Assembly (NCBI RefSeq): GCF_016458305.1
Contig: NZ_JAEMHL010000014.1
Coordinates: 1-64,000 of the forward strand
Length of the DNA: 64,000 bases
From: Geomonas anaerohicana
GTDB lineage: Bacteria > Desulfobacterota > Desulfuromonadia > Geobacterales > Geobacteraceae
Direction of reading: 5' to 3'
A program made the position numbers and the translations under genes. This document shows, in pieces, positions 8,287 through 14,756 of the stretch (position 1 is its first letter; each line of letters begins with the position of its first letter). The notes beneath the pieces were generated by a model that ran no database searches, was not told where the DNA came from, and worked only from the letters and a program-made list of their open reading frames with translations.

Positions 8287-8434
8287 TATTGGCCTCGCTG
8301 GAGCTGAAACGAGTTGAACTGAGCTGAAACGGCAGACGCCTAAAAAATAGGCTAAATATTTGCAATCATTATTGTTTATGAGATATGATGAACCGAATTG
8401 AAACGCCCTGAAATGGCTGGAAAGTGGCTAATTT

Positions 8435-8494
8435 CTGACTCGAAATCAGGTGTACCGAAAGGTACCTAGGGTTCGAATCCCTATCTCTCCGCCA
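8435..8494 (+). other. attR: 3' fragment of tRNA-Ser(CGA)
   Basis: The sequence starts at an anticodon stem-loop with CTGA and TCAG arms and loop CTCGAAA (anticodon CGA). It continues through a serine-type long variable arm (GTACC GAAA GGTACC), a T arm with GGTTCGAATCC, the acceptor 3' strand TCTCTCC, discriminator G and encoded CCA. No matching GGAGAGA 5' acceptor strand or D arm lies upstream at the right distance, so the gene is truncated. It is read as the distal attachment site left by integration. Confidence 0.8.
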
Positions 8495-8501
8495 TTAATA
8501 G

Positions 8502-8531
8502 AAAGGCCAGTCACAGCGACTGGCCTTTCTT
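8502..8531 (+). terminator. Terminator after the tRNA-Ser fragment
   Basis: An 11-base perfect stem, AAAGGCCAGTC with GACTGGCCTTT, and a 5-base loop, followed by CTTGCG. It was probably the original terminator of tRNA-Ser before insertion. Confidence 0.7.
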
Positions 8532-8624
8532 GCGTTTATCTATTTCTCCTCGATCCTCCCCCCACTTAAAAGCTCCTTGCAATGACCCATCCTAATCAAG
8601 TTGTTTATTAATCGAAGTTTCAAC

Positions 8625-8653
8625 TTAACTGTGAGTATTATTTTGGTTATAAT
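8625..8653 (+). promoter_or_regulatory. Likely sigma-70 promoter for the first entericidin-like gene
   Basis: TTAACT at 8625-8630, a 17-base spacer and a perfect TATAAT at 8648-8653, in an AT-rich stretch about 90 bases before the lipoprotein gene at 8745. The region 8163-8744 otherwise holds only the integrase arm repeats, the att fragment and its terminator. Confidence 0.5.
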
Positions 8654-8744
8654 GAAGAAAGTCGTGTCAGTAGGTATCGCATTATGGGTGAGGTAACTAG
8701 AGAATGAAGTGTGGGTCTCGCAGGCCCCAGGAAAGGAGAGTACG

Positions 8745-8882
8745 ATGAAGCGGAAAATAGCTGCTGCTGTAGCCGTTATCCTCGCCTGCATGTGGACCCT
8801 TACCGGGTGCCACACGGTCAAAGGCTTTGGCGAGGACCTGCAAAGCGGCGGAAGAGCCCTTGAAAGGGCGTCCGGGAGATAA
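8745..8882 (+). CDS. Entericidin-like small lipoprotein, copy 1
   Basis: A 45-residue protein with a GGAAAGGAGAG site before its ATG. It has a lipoprotein signal (MKRKIAAAVAVILACMW), a lipobox LTGC with the cysteine at 22, then CHTVKGFGEDLQSGGRALE, the conserved mature part of the entericidin EcnA/EcnB family. In E. coli this locus encodes a toxin-antidote lipoprotein pair linked to stationary-phase lysis; whether these proteins are toxic here is unknown. A second copy lies 1.3 kb downstream. A terminator follows directly. Confidence 0.85.
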   Translation: MKRKIAAAVAVILACMWTLTGCHTVKGFGEDLQSGGRALERASGR

Positions 8883-8886
8883 TCCC

Positions 8887-8918
8887 AAGGCCGGTGCATA
8901 CCACCGGCCTTTTCTTTT
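8887..8918 (+). terminator. Terminator after entericidin-like copy 1
   Basis: A 10-base stem (AAGGCCGGTG with CACCGGCCTT) with a 5-base loop, followed by the T-rich run TTCTTTT. It starts four bases after the stop codon. Confidence 0.8.
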
Positions 8919-8965
8919 GCCACCGGCCTTGGCAACCTCGTGCTCATGATCCGGGGCTGCTACTG

Positions 8966-9349
8966 TCAAAACCTTTGCAGCATCGCGATCCCGACAGTAG
9001 TGCCGGTTGTGGATGTGTGCCGCACAACCGGCGCCAGCATGTACTTGTCGGTTACTGCGGCGCCAACTGCCGCGCCCACCGTGTGACATGTGACATCCAG
9101 CAGGGAGCTTGAAAACGATTCTCCGCCCGCCATCTGTATCCCTTCGCCAATCACGACACTGGCCGTACTGACTATGAAACCGATGAGCGCCCGGTTCTCG
9201 GGCCAATATTTGTCTGCTACGGTGGCTGTCACAGCACCGGCAACGAGACCTCCGCCTACAAAATGCGCCGCTTCGCCAACTTCATTGATCGCCAGTGCAG
9301 GCGCGGTAAACAGAAGTGAAAATGCAATTACCGCTTTGACTGCTCTCAT
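8966..9349 (-). CDS. Exported glycine-rich membrane protein, YfiM-like pattern
   Basis: A 127-residue protein with an N-terminal signal peptide (VKAVIAFSLLFTAPALA, cleavage near 20), then two glycine/alanine-rich hydrophobic stretches: FVGGGLVAGAVTATVADKYW near 30-50 and HTVGAAVGAAVTDKYM near 89-104. The repeated A-V-T/A-D-K-Y motif suggests an internal duplication. The AHFVGGG opening and the spacing recall YfiM/DUF2279-type envelope proteins, but the match is only impressionistic. The ribosome-binding site is a G-run. It is convergent with the entericidin-like gene. Confidence 0.55.
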   Translation of the reverse strand: MRAVKAVIAFSLLFTAPALAINEVGEAAHFVGGGLVAGAVTATVADKYWPENRALIGFIVSTASVVIGEGIQMAGGESFSSSLLDVTCHTVGAAVGAAVTDKYMLAPVVRHTSTTGTTVGIAMLQRF

Positions 9350-9510
9350 CGCGCCCCCCCCTGTTTACGGGAATCACACAGTCGCAAAATCTCGCATTCA
9401 TTCAACCTGCTATTATATTTTCTTGTACAGCTACTTGCCGCTTTGTCAATTGTGGTCTCATTTTGTTCCCCCACCGGTTGCACATCGCAGCCCGGAAGAC
9501 TGCACGCGTG

Positions 9511-9657
9511 AACCTCAGTGGACGCATTCAGAAGATTTTGCGCTACGCGACGGTGATGGCGGATGAAAACGATCTCACGGCTCTGGTCAGTTCAGGTGTT
9601 GTCATCTACAAGACCAGGAAGAAAGCCCGCAGGACGGCAAAACCCGTTCAGTCCTAA
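9511..9657 (+). CDS. Possible small basic ORF or gene remnant
   Basis: Starting at a GTG, this would encode 48 residues (VNLSGRIQKILRYATV, ending KKARRTAKPVQS), with a hydrophilic basic C-terminus. There is no good ribosome-binding site and no family is recognised. A hairpin with an 8-base stem, CAGGTGGT with ACCACCTG (9665-9684), follows eight bases after the stop and could act as a terminator. That hairpin and the coding-like composition are the only support. It may be the 3' remnant of a lost gene. Confidence 0.2.
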   Translation, partial: NLSGRIQKILRYATVMADENDLTALVSSGVVIYKTRKKARRTAKPVQS

Positions 9658-9784
9658 GCTGCACCAGGTGGTAACGACCACCTGATCATCACCAGCTGCA
9701 CGACAGCCCCAGTTGATAAACTACACCCACTTTTACACCGCCGAAGAGGGACAAGCTATAATGAGAATCTCGGTGTCAATGACT

Positions 9785-10012
9785 ACGACCTGCTTTAAAT
9801 TGAACAGGACCATGTTTAAAATAACTCTGACCTCATTTAATTTGAACCAGACGAACTTTAAGATAAACATGATCTGACCCATTTATAACTGCGGTCTTAC
9901 TTTTTTAATCACGACCTCGTAGCGCTTACCTGCCACCCGCTATAAATTCCAACCGGTCAACTCGCGCATAACTGCCTCGTTGCAGATTTCATTGCGACCT
10001 CCCGCAATTTAC
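9785..10012. repeat. Degenerate ~21-base repeat array, GACC-N3-TTTAAA-N2-GAAC type
   Basis: Successive units of 18-26 bases share a GACC or GGTC start, a TTTAAA centre and a GAAC-like end. The first four are GACCTGCTTTAAATTGAACA, then ACCATGTTTAAAATAAC, GACCTCATTTAATTTGAACC and GACGAACTTTAAGATAAAC. Later units decay rightward to about 10012. The region 9658-10176 has no gene besides the start of the copy 2 leader. Repeated sites of this style occur at the ends of some transposons, but no transposase remains here. Confidence 0.5.
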
Positions 10013-10176
10013 CTACGATGGCGTCCCAATTACATGCCATGCCGCAAAACCTAACGGCACCCCACTTGGCTTCGTTTCCAGAGAGGGTTTGCGATCTTTG
10101 TGCGCCCATGATAACATTAGTGGTCACCAATGCAGCAAAGAGGGTGCTTCTGCTAACGGCGGAAAAGGAGGACATC

Positions 10177-10314
10177 ATGAAACGCAAAATCGCAACTGCA
10201 GTAATGCTTACTCTGACCAGCATCTGGGCCCTTGCTGGTTGCCACACCGTGAAGGGGGTCGGCCAGGATATGCAAAGCGGCGGCAAGGCCATCGAGAATT
10301 CTTCCGGGCGATAG
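10177..10314 (+). CDS. Entericidin-like small lipoprotein, copy 2
   Basis: A 45-residue paralogue of the 8745 gene with the same length, lipobox LAGC (cysteine 22) and mature core CHTVKGVGQDMQSGGKAIE; by eye about 60% identical. AAAAGGAGG lies a few bases before the ATG. A candidate promoter TTGCGA, 17 bases, TAACAT lies about 70 bases upstream. A strong terminator follows. The tandem arrangement resembles the ecnA-ecnB pair, but the two genes are separated by 1.3 kb and have separate terminators. Confidence 0.85.
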   Translation: MKRKIATAVMLTLTSIWALAGCHTVKGVGQDMQSGGKAIENSSGR

Positions 10315-10340
10315 GCGATACGTTGTCTTACACCGAAAAG

Positions 10341-10373
10341 AAAAGGCCAGTCTCGCGAGACTGGCCTTTTTCT
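10341..10373 (+). terminator. Terminator after entericidin-like copy 2
   Basis: A near-perfect palindrome: arms AAAAGGCCAGTC and GACTGGCCTTTT around TCGCGA, with a T-run. It shares the GGCCAGTC/GACTGGCC stem with the tRNA-Ser terminator at 8502. Confidence 0.85.
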
Positions 10374-10410
10374 GTAGATCTACTCAACTCAGAGCCCTTC
10401 CCCGAAGGGG

Positions 10411-10512
10411 GGGACTGGCTCCGCCAGGTGCCTGTCCCCTTAGGCTTGGGCAAGGGGGCTGGGCGGATAGAGCGTACCGCTAGAGGGACAGGCACCTACA
10501 GGAGCCAGTCCC
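10411..10512. repeat. Dispersed palindromic repeat A, copy 1
   Basis: A 28-base left arm (10411-10438, starting GGGACTGGCTCC) pairs with a 28-base right arm (10485-10512, ending GGAGCCAGTCCC) around a 46-base centre. A related element in the opposite orientation, with a recognisably similar centre, is at 61857-61962. Size and structure fit a REPIN or MITE-like element. Confidence 0.75.
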
Positions 10513-10519
10513 TTCTGCC

Positions 10520-10915
10520 TCACTTTTCCACTTCACGCGCGACTCTCCCGCGGATGGCGAAGGCCAGACGGGCCAGACGGCGGTGCGGGTAACTGGGGTC
10601 GACGATCGGTATCCCCTCCTTGCAGGTCACCAATCCCTCCTCCTGGGCCCTTTCAAAACAGTCGTGGGCGGCGTTTCGCAGGGTGTCGAAAAAGAAAATG
10701 GACGAGATCATGGCATTGTAACAGGTAACGCCCAGCACCTCGTGGGACATGAGCCCGCTGACGTACCCCCCCAGCGCCACCAAGGCGACGTAGGGAGCAC
10801 TCACCAACGCCGTGTAGAAGATGAGCGTCGCCCGCGCCCGGATCGCTTCCTTGGTGAGCCGCACTCCTTCCCATGGATCCTCTTCGTCGTAATCATAGTA
10901 ATCGCGTTCGCGCAC
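10520..10915 (-). CDS. Small membrane protein with two predicted helices, unknown function
   Basis: 131 residues from a GTG that has CAGGAGG five bases upstream; a TTG at 10936 is in frame but lacks such a site. The acidic N-terminus (RDYYDYDEEDPWEG) is followed by a helix near 31-54 (LIFYTALVSAPYVALVALGGYVSG) and a second, weaker one near 55-80, then a cytoplasmic-looking tail with CFERAQEEG and RRLARLAFAIRGR. No family is recognised. The stop lies eight bases from dispersed repeat A. Confidence 0.6.
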   Translation of the reverse strand: MRERDYYDYDEEDPWEGVRLTKEAIRARATLIFYTALVSAPYVALVALGGYVSGLMSHEVLGVTCYNAMISSIFFFDTLRNAAHDCFERAQEEGLVTCKEGIPIVDPSYPHRRLARLAFAIRGRVAREVEK

Positions 10916-11176
10916 GGCAGCCTCCTGCGACTCCAAAAGCGGGTCAGTCCGCCCCGGTAGGTTTACGAATTATCTCCAAAGTAAAATTCCCTGTCAATGG
11001 GCGGCGGGTGCGCCCGTCGGGCAAGGTCTGCGACAATGGGGAAACTACATAATAAGTTCGCCACTCACCATTCTTGGCGTGGCTGTGATTATCGTCCTGC
11101 CACTGCAACATTGACCACATTACGATTCACATATATAGTCGCAGACGTGACTACCGGTCAAGTAGGGAGGCAAAGA

Positions 11177-11473
11177 GTAAGCGAACATATTTCCAGCAAA
11201 TTGTCCTTCCTGAACCGTTGACTGACCCTATGGATTTTTGCTGCTATGATCCTGGGGGTGTCCATCGGCTACCTGGTTCCGGGGGGGAATCCTTCATCAA
11301 CAGCCTGGGTCATCGGGCCGGCACTGATGTTCGTGCTCGCCATCGTCTTCCTCCCGGACAAGCCGGAGTACCTGGTGGGCTTCATCATGATCGGCCTGGC
11401 ACGCTGCATCGCCATGGTGATCGTGTGGAATGAGTTGGCCAAGGGGAACACGGAGTACGCGGCGGGGCTGGTG
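11177..11473 (+). pseudogene. Remnant of an ACR3-type arsenite efflux permease
   Basis: The reading starts near a GGGAGG site and gives SKLSFLNR, an in-frame TGA (11219-11221), then [22 protein letters not shown]. It jumps directly to [26 protein letters not shown] and [29 protein letters not shown]. Both parts match ACR3 (BASS superfamily) arsenite pumps, where about 60 residues normally lie between them. It therefore has a nonsense codon, an internal deletion and loss of the C-terminal half. The codon at the expected start is GTA, not ATG. No arsR or arsC remains nearby. Confidence 0.8.
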
Positions 11474-11582
11474 GTCCCGCAAGTAGGGATTCCCGGGACT
11501 GCAGGGAGTGTACGATCCGCAAGCATCGTGCAATTCTGCCAGTGCCTCCGCAAAGCCTGAACACACTTTGACAGGAGTGGTA

Positions 11583-12875
11583 ATGAAGAGAGTGACATGG
11601 GCGCTCATCGCCATAATACTCGTGTGTGGCAGTTACTCGGCGTGGGACAAATACGAAACGTCTATCGCTACCGATTTTTACCAAATGTGGGGGATTGGCA
11701 GGGCCATGAAAGCAAGCGACCACTCCTTGCCAACCCCTTATTCTGCAATAAGCCAGTACGGGAAAATTCTTGATGCGATAAGCGAAGCAACTCCAGACGA
11801 ACGGCTGCAGGTTGCCAATAAAACAAATCACCAACTCTACGACTATGGGTTGGAACCGACGGCCACACCGCTACTCTTTACGCTTTTCGCACTTGCCCCG
11901 CAAGGTTATTCCCAGTCCTACGGCATGTTTCTGACTTGCAACCTTGCTCTGTTTGCTTTCTCCATAGTCCTTTTATTCAAGCGGTTTGATTCGTTGTCGA
12001 CATTTTTGGTCCTGCTATTCGCCATTCTTCTATATGAGCCTTTTCGCTCTGACTTGAACCTTGGCAACCTCAACCTGTTTCAATTCAGTGCTGTTTCCAT
12101 CGGGCTTTACTACTTCGAAAAGGTCAGATCCCGTGATGCTAGTTTTGCATCCCGTGGCATTTTCCTGGCTTTAATCGCATTTGGCGCCCTCATCAAGCCG
12201 AACCTCGCACTGATTGCCATTACCTTTGCGGCACCACTTTTATTACTTAATCGACGAGACGAAACCATCAGATTACTGGCCACATTCGTCACTTCGGTTT
12301 TTATATTGTTGGCAACACCCTGTATATATTTCAAATCCTTTAGCGTATGGAGCCATTGGCTGCAATACATCACGACTCCAGGCAAGCTTAATTTCGGCTT
12401 ATTCAGCGGGAATTTGTCCACTACTGCAGTTATCGCTTTCGTTTCAGGGCAGCCGTCAGACAGCATTAAAATTGTTGCCCTGGTGCTGTGTGCGATATTA
12501 GGCATTGTTGCAATGTTCTGCTCCACACACCGGTCACTCCGGTGTCTGCTTGGCTGCTCCGATGCAAGCATCGCAATTGCGATGATAGTGACTTTAGCTA
12601 TCTCGCCCCTGGTCTGGTGGCATTATTACTTGATACTGTTGGTCCCGATCATTTGGCTCGTTAACGTCAGGCCAAGATTCTCAATACACTCCGCTTTAGC
12701 TGTACTGTCGCTGCTGCTGGCTTCTAACATAGTATCGCTCTTCGACAGGAACCTGTACTTGTATAACGTCTACATAGTCCCTAGCTGCTGGATCCCCCTA
12801 TTGATCGGCGTACTACTGACATGTCGAGCGCAAGCTCAATGCACACAATCTCCCCCGCCTCCCGGAATTTCCTGA
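11583..12875 (+). CDS. Polytopic membrane protein, GT87/DUF2029-like glycosyltransferase
   Basis: 430 residues from the ATG at 11583, with ACAGGAGT upstream. About ten predicted membrane helices. A luminal-type loop after the first helix holds TDFYQMWGIGRAM, and NLGNLNLFQF lies near 160-170, the place of the GQxN motif of GT87 polyprenyl-phosphate mannosyltransferase-like proteins; ALIKPNLALI and VWWHYYLILLVPIIWL also fit. Such enzymes transfer sugars from lipid carriers outside the membrane; the substrate cannot be read from sequence. AT-richer than the core genes, it follows the ACR3 remnant, so it is probably acquired. Confidence 0.65.
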   Translation: MKRVTWALIAIILVCGSYSAWDKYETSIATDFYQMWGIGRAMKASDHSLPTPYSAISQYGKILDAISEATPDERLQVANKTNHQLYDYGLEPTATPLLFTLFALAPQGYSQSYGMFLTCNLALFAFSIVLLFKRFDSLSTFLVLLFAILLYEPFRSDLNLGNLNLFQFSAVSIGLYYFEKVRSRDASFASRGIFLALIAFGALIKPNLALIAITFAAPLLLLNRRDETIRLLATFVTSVFILLATPCIYFKSFSVWSHWLQYITTPGKLNFGLFSGNLSTTAVIAFVSGQPSDSIKIVALVLCAILGIVAMFCSTHRSLRCLLGCSDASIAIAMIVTLAISPLVWWHYYLILLVPIIWLVNVRPRFSIHSALAVLSLLLASNIVSLFDRNLYLYNVYIVPSCWIPLLIGVLLTCRAQAQCTQSPPPPGIS

Positions 12876-12884
12876 TGAACCAAT

Positions 12885-12914
12885 AAAAAAGGGGCACCCG
12901 GTGGGATGCCCCTT
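12885..12914. terminator. Bidirectional terminator between convergent genes
   Basis: GGGGCA at 12891-12896 pairs with TGCCCC at 12907-12912, with an A-run on the left and TTCT on the right. It separates the GT87-like gene from the gene at 12938. Confidence 0.7.
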
Positions 12915-12937
12915 CTCTGCTCTGCCAGGAGAGACGC

Positions 12938-13216
12938 CTACTTACCGCCGAGCGCCGTCTTCACCTTCTTCAGGGTGTCGATGTTCTTCTGCAGGCCGCT
13001 CACGTTCTTCTCCATCTCGGTAATGGTGGTGCCCAGTTGGGCCACGCTGCCGATCACGCCGCCGCTGCCGGTCGCCCGCTGCAGCAGTTCGCTCCCCAGG
13101 TCTCCCATCTTGGCGTTGGCCCTGTGCTCGGTAATCGAGCCGCTGAGATACCCTGCCACGAAGACCACGGCAAAGGCCGCGACCCGCAAGCTGTAGACGA
13201 CGCTTTTCTCTTTCAT
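12938..13216 (-). CDS. Membrane-anchored coiled-coil protein, unknown function
   Basis: 92 residues from the ATG at 13216, which has GGGAGGTG upstream; an in-frame upstream ATG adds nothing family-like. One membrane helix at about 10-26 (LRVAAFAVVFVAGYLSGSI) is followed by a mostly helical outer part ending in a heptad-like coiled coil (TEMEKNVSGLQKNIDTLKKV). It is probably an inner-membrane protein facing the periplasm. It lies downstream of another small envelope gene in the same direction, 54 bases apart. No function can be assigned. Confidence 0.65.
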   Translation of the reverse strand: MKEKSVVYSLRVAAFAVVFVAGYLSGSITEHRANAKMGDLGSELLQRATGSGGVIGSVAQLGTTITEMEKNVSGLQKNIDTLKKVKTALGGK

Positions 13217-13270
13217 GTCAGCACCTCCCTGATGGTCCACTCACTGTGCACGGCACGGCCCCTTGCCGGC

Positions 13271-13558
13271 CTACTTTTTCTTATCCTTCTTCTCCGGCTT
13301 GGCGGCACCGTCCTTGGCCTCGATGCTGGCAGCTTTCATGCTGTACATGATGGTAACCTTGCTGCCGACCTTCACATCACCGGTCACCTTGGTGTCCTTG
13401 TCCTTGGCGATCTGCCACTTCTCGCTCCCCTTCTGAACTACGATCATGTCGTCCTTTACTTCCAGTACCGGACCGGTCACCTGGTAGGTCTTGGGGGCTG
13501 CATAGACAGTACTGGCGGCAAGCAAAGTGATTCCCGTTAAAGCTGCGACAAGTTTCAT
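13271..13558 (-). CDS. Small secreted beta-type protein with lysine-rich tail
   Basis: A 95-residue protein with a strong AAGGAGG site and a clear signal peptide (MKLVAALTGITLLAASTVYA, cleavage after residue 20). The mature part (TYQVTGPVLEVKDDMIVVQKGSEKWQIAKDKDTKVTG, then VGSKVTIMYSMKA) reads as a short beta-barrel of OB-like pattern and ends in a charged KPEKKDKKK tail. It is probably periplasmic. From memory, similar short proteins are common in Geobacter genomes; no function is known to me. Confidence 0.7.
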   Translation of the reverse strand: MKLVAALTGITLLAASTVYAAPKTYQVTGPVLEVKDDMIVVQKGSEKWQIAKDKDTKVTGDVKVGSKVTIMYSMKAASIEAKDGAAKPEKKDKKK

Positions 13559-13680
13559 ACTGTTTCCTCCTTGATGGTGGTGAACTCTGGAACGCTAAAT
13601 TGATAACAGCTTCCCGGGGCAAGTCAAACCGCGACGGCGGCCACACCGATACTCCGCGCCCCTGGGATCGACGTGGGCCA

Positions 13681-14505
13681 TCAGCAGGCAAACTGCTTTT
13701 GCAGCATAACCGTCTGTACCGGCATAGGCGCCGGGAAGCCCGCGGCGGCGAGACTCTCCCGGATCATCTTGTTCCCGTCAAAGTAGACCTGCCAGTAATG
13801 GTCATTGTGGCAGAAAGGGCGCACCGCCAGCACCGGCCCGAGCAGGGTGAATTCCAGAATTTCCACCTGCACTTGTGGGTCGGGCAGGACGTTGGCTACC
13901 TGGGCGAGCTTCTCCCGCAAAAGAAGCATGGCGGCCACGTGATCGGCCTCCCCGGAAAGTTGGCACTTCATTTCGACGCGCCGGAACGCGTTGGTCGAGA
14001 AGTTCTGGATGGTATCGCTGAAGATCTTGTTGTTACCGACCATGGCGAGGACGTTGTCCGGCGTGTTGATGGAGGTGATGAACAGCCCGATCTCCTTGAT
14101 GGTGCCGGTCACCCCTGCGGCGGTGACGAAATCGCCGACCTTGAAAGGATGCAGCACGATGAGAAAGATCCCAGCGGCGAGGTTGGCGAGCAGGCCGCCC
14201 CAAGCGGCGCCTATCGCGATGCCGACACCGGCAACCAAGGCTGCAAAAGTGGTGGTCTGAATGCCGCAGTAGCCGAGGATGGCGACCACCAACACGATGT
14301 TCAAGGTGACGGAAACGAAGTTGCCGATGTATCGCATCAGGGTTGGGTCGACCTTCTGTCTCTCCAGTACCCCCTGCAGCATGCGTCCGACCATGCCGAT
14401 GAGCCAACGCCCCACGAGCCAGAACAGGATTACTGCAACAAGTTTCGTTCCGTACTCCGTGGCATAGGTCACGGCGAGTTGCTGATACTGCCCCACGTTG
14501 TCCAT
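13681..14505 (-). CDS. Small-conductance mechanosensitive channel, MscS family
   Basis: 274 residues, close to E. coli MscS (286), with AGGAGGAACT before the ATG. Three N-terminal membrane segments lie at about 15-35, 57-80 and 85-115; the third carries the pore helix pattern with repeated Ala/Gly (GVGIAIGAAWGGLLANLAAGIF). It is followed by the MscS beta domain (HPFKVGDFVTAAGVTGTIKEIGLF) and the alpha/beta C-terminal cage. Known role: inner-membrane emergency valve that opens under hypo-osmotic tension. It forms a leftward run with the two small envelope genes at 12938 and 13271, but gaps of over 100 bases leave an operon uncertain. Confidence 0.93.
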   Translation of the reverse strand: MDNVGQYQQLAVTYATEYGTKLVAVILFWLVGRWLIGMVGRMLQGVLERQKVDPTLMRYIGNFVSVTLNIVLVVAILGYCGIQTTTFAALVAGVGIAIGAAWGGLLANLAAGIFLIVLHPFKVGDFVTAAGVTGTIKEIGLFITSINTPDNVLAMVGNNKIFSDTIQNFSTNAFRRVEMKCQLSGEADHVAAMLLLREKLAQVANVLPDPQVQVEILEFTLLGPVLAVRPFCHNDHYWQVYFDGNKMIRESLAAAGFPAPMPVQTVMLQKQFAC

Positions 14506-14696
14506 AGTTCCTCCTTAGAAGCTGTGGCTGCCTCAGTACTTCCACGTTTTATCCGCTGTAACAGCTTAGAAAGCATGTCCAGTTTACACTCTAAGGCCTG
14601 TTTTACAACCCGACGTGATTAGTGTTGCTCACCGGCTATGTCAGGGCCATATCTTTTGTGAGAGCGGCAACAGCCATCTTCTGCGATTTAAAACAA

Positions 14697-14728
14697 GAAG
14701 GGGGCAGCGCTCGCGCGGTGCCCCCTTC
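14697..14728. terminator. Terminator in the MscS-hydrolase gap
   Basis: A perfect 10-base stem GAAGGGGGCA with TGCCCCCTTC, with a C/T-rich end on the right. It lies just past the stop of the hydrolase gene, which reads from the right. Confidence 0.7.
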
Positions 14729-14756
14729 TCTATCGTTGCTGCCAGGATCTCCCACC

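Larger units (their letters stand above)
1..8494. mobile_element. Right part of an integrative (mobilizable or conjugative) element ending at tRNA-Ser attR
   Basis: Seen: a MobF relaxase gene, a nic-like site, a DNA-binding accessory gene, a HipA-type kinase and a P4-type integrase lie together. The region ends exactly at a 3' fragment of tRNA-Ser whose 5' half is missing. Known: elements using tRNA 3' ends leave an intact tRNA at one end and a copy of the 3' segment at the other. Inferred: the intact tRNA-Ser(CGA) lies left of base 1, on the plus strand, so the element starts outside the window. No coupling protein or type IV secretion gene is visible here, so ICE versus IME cannot be decided. 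Confidence 0.75.

Noticed and set aside
8403-8494. A complete tRNA-Ser gene
   Set aside because: The 3' part is clear, but no GGAGAGA acceptor strand or D arm lies at the right distance; GGAAAGT at 8419 is too close and does not pair.
9785-10012. CRISPR array
   Set aside because: Units vary in length (18-26 bases), are degenerate throughout, have no unique spacers and no cas genes nearby.
11040-11110. A short hydrophobic frame (ISSPLTILGVAVIIVLPLQ) before the ACR3 remnant
   Set aside because: It could be another permease fragment, but 19 residues with no start or recognisable family are not enough to call.
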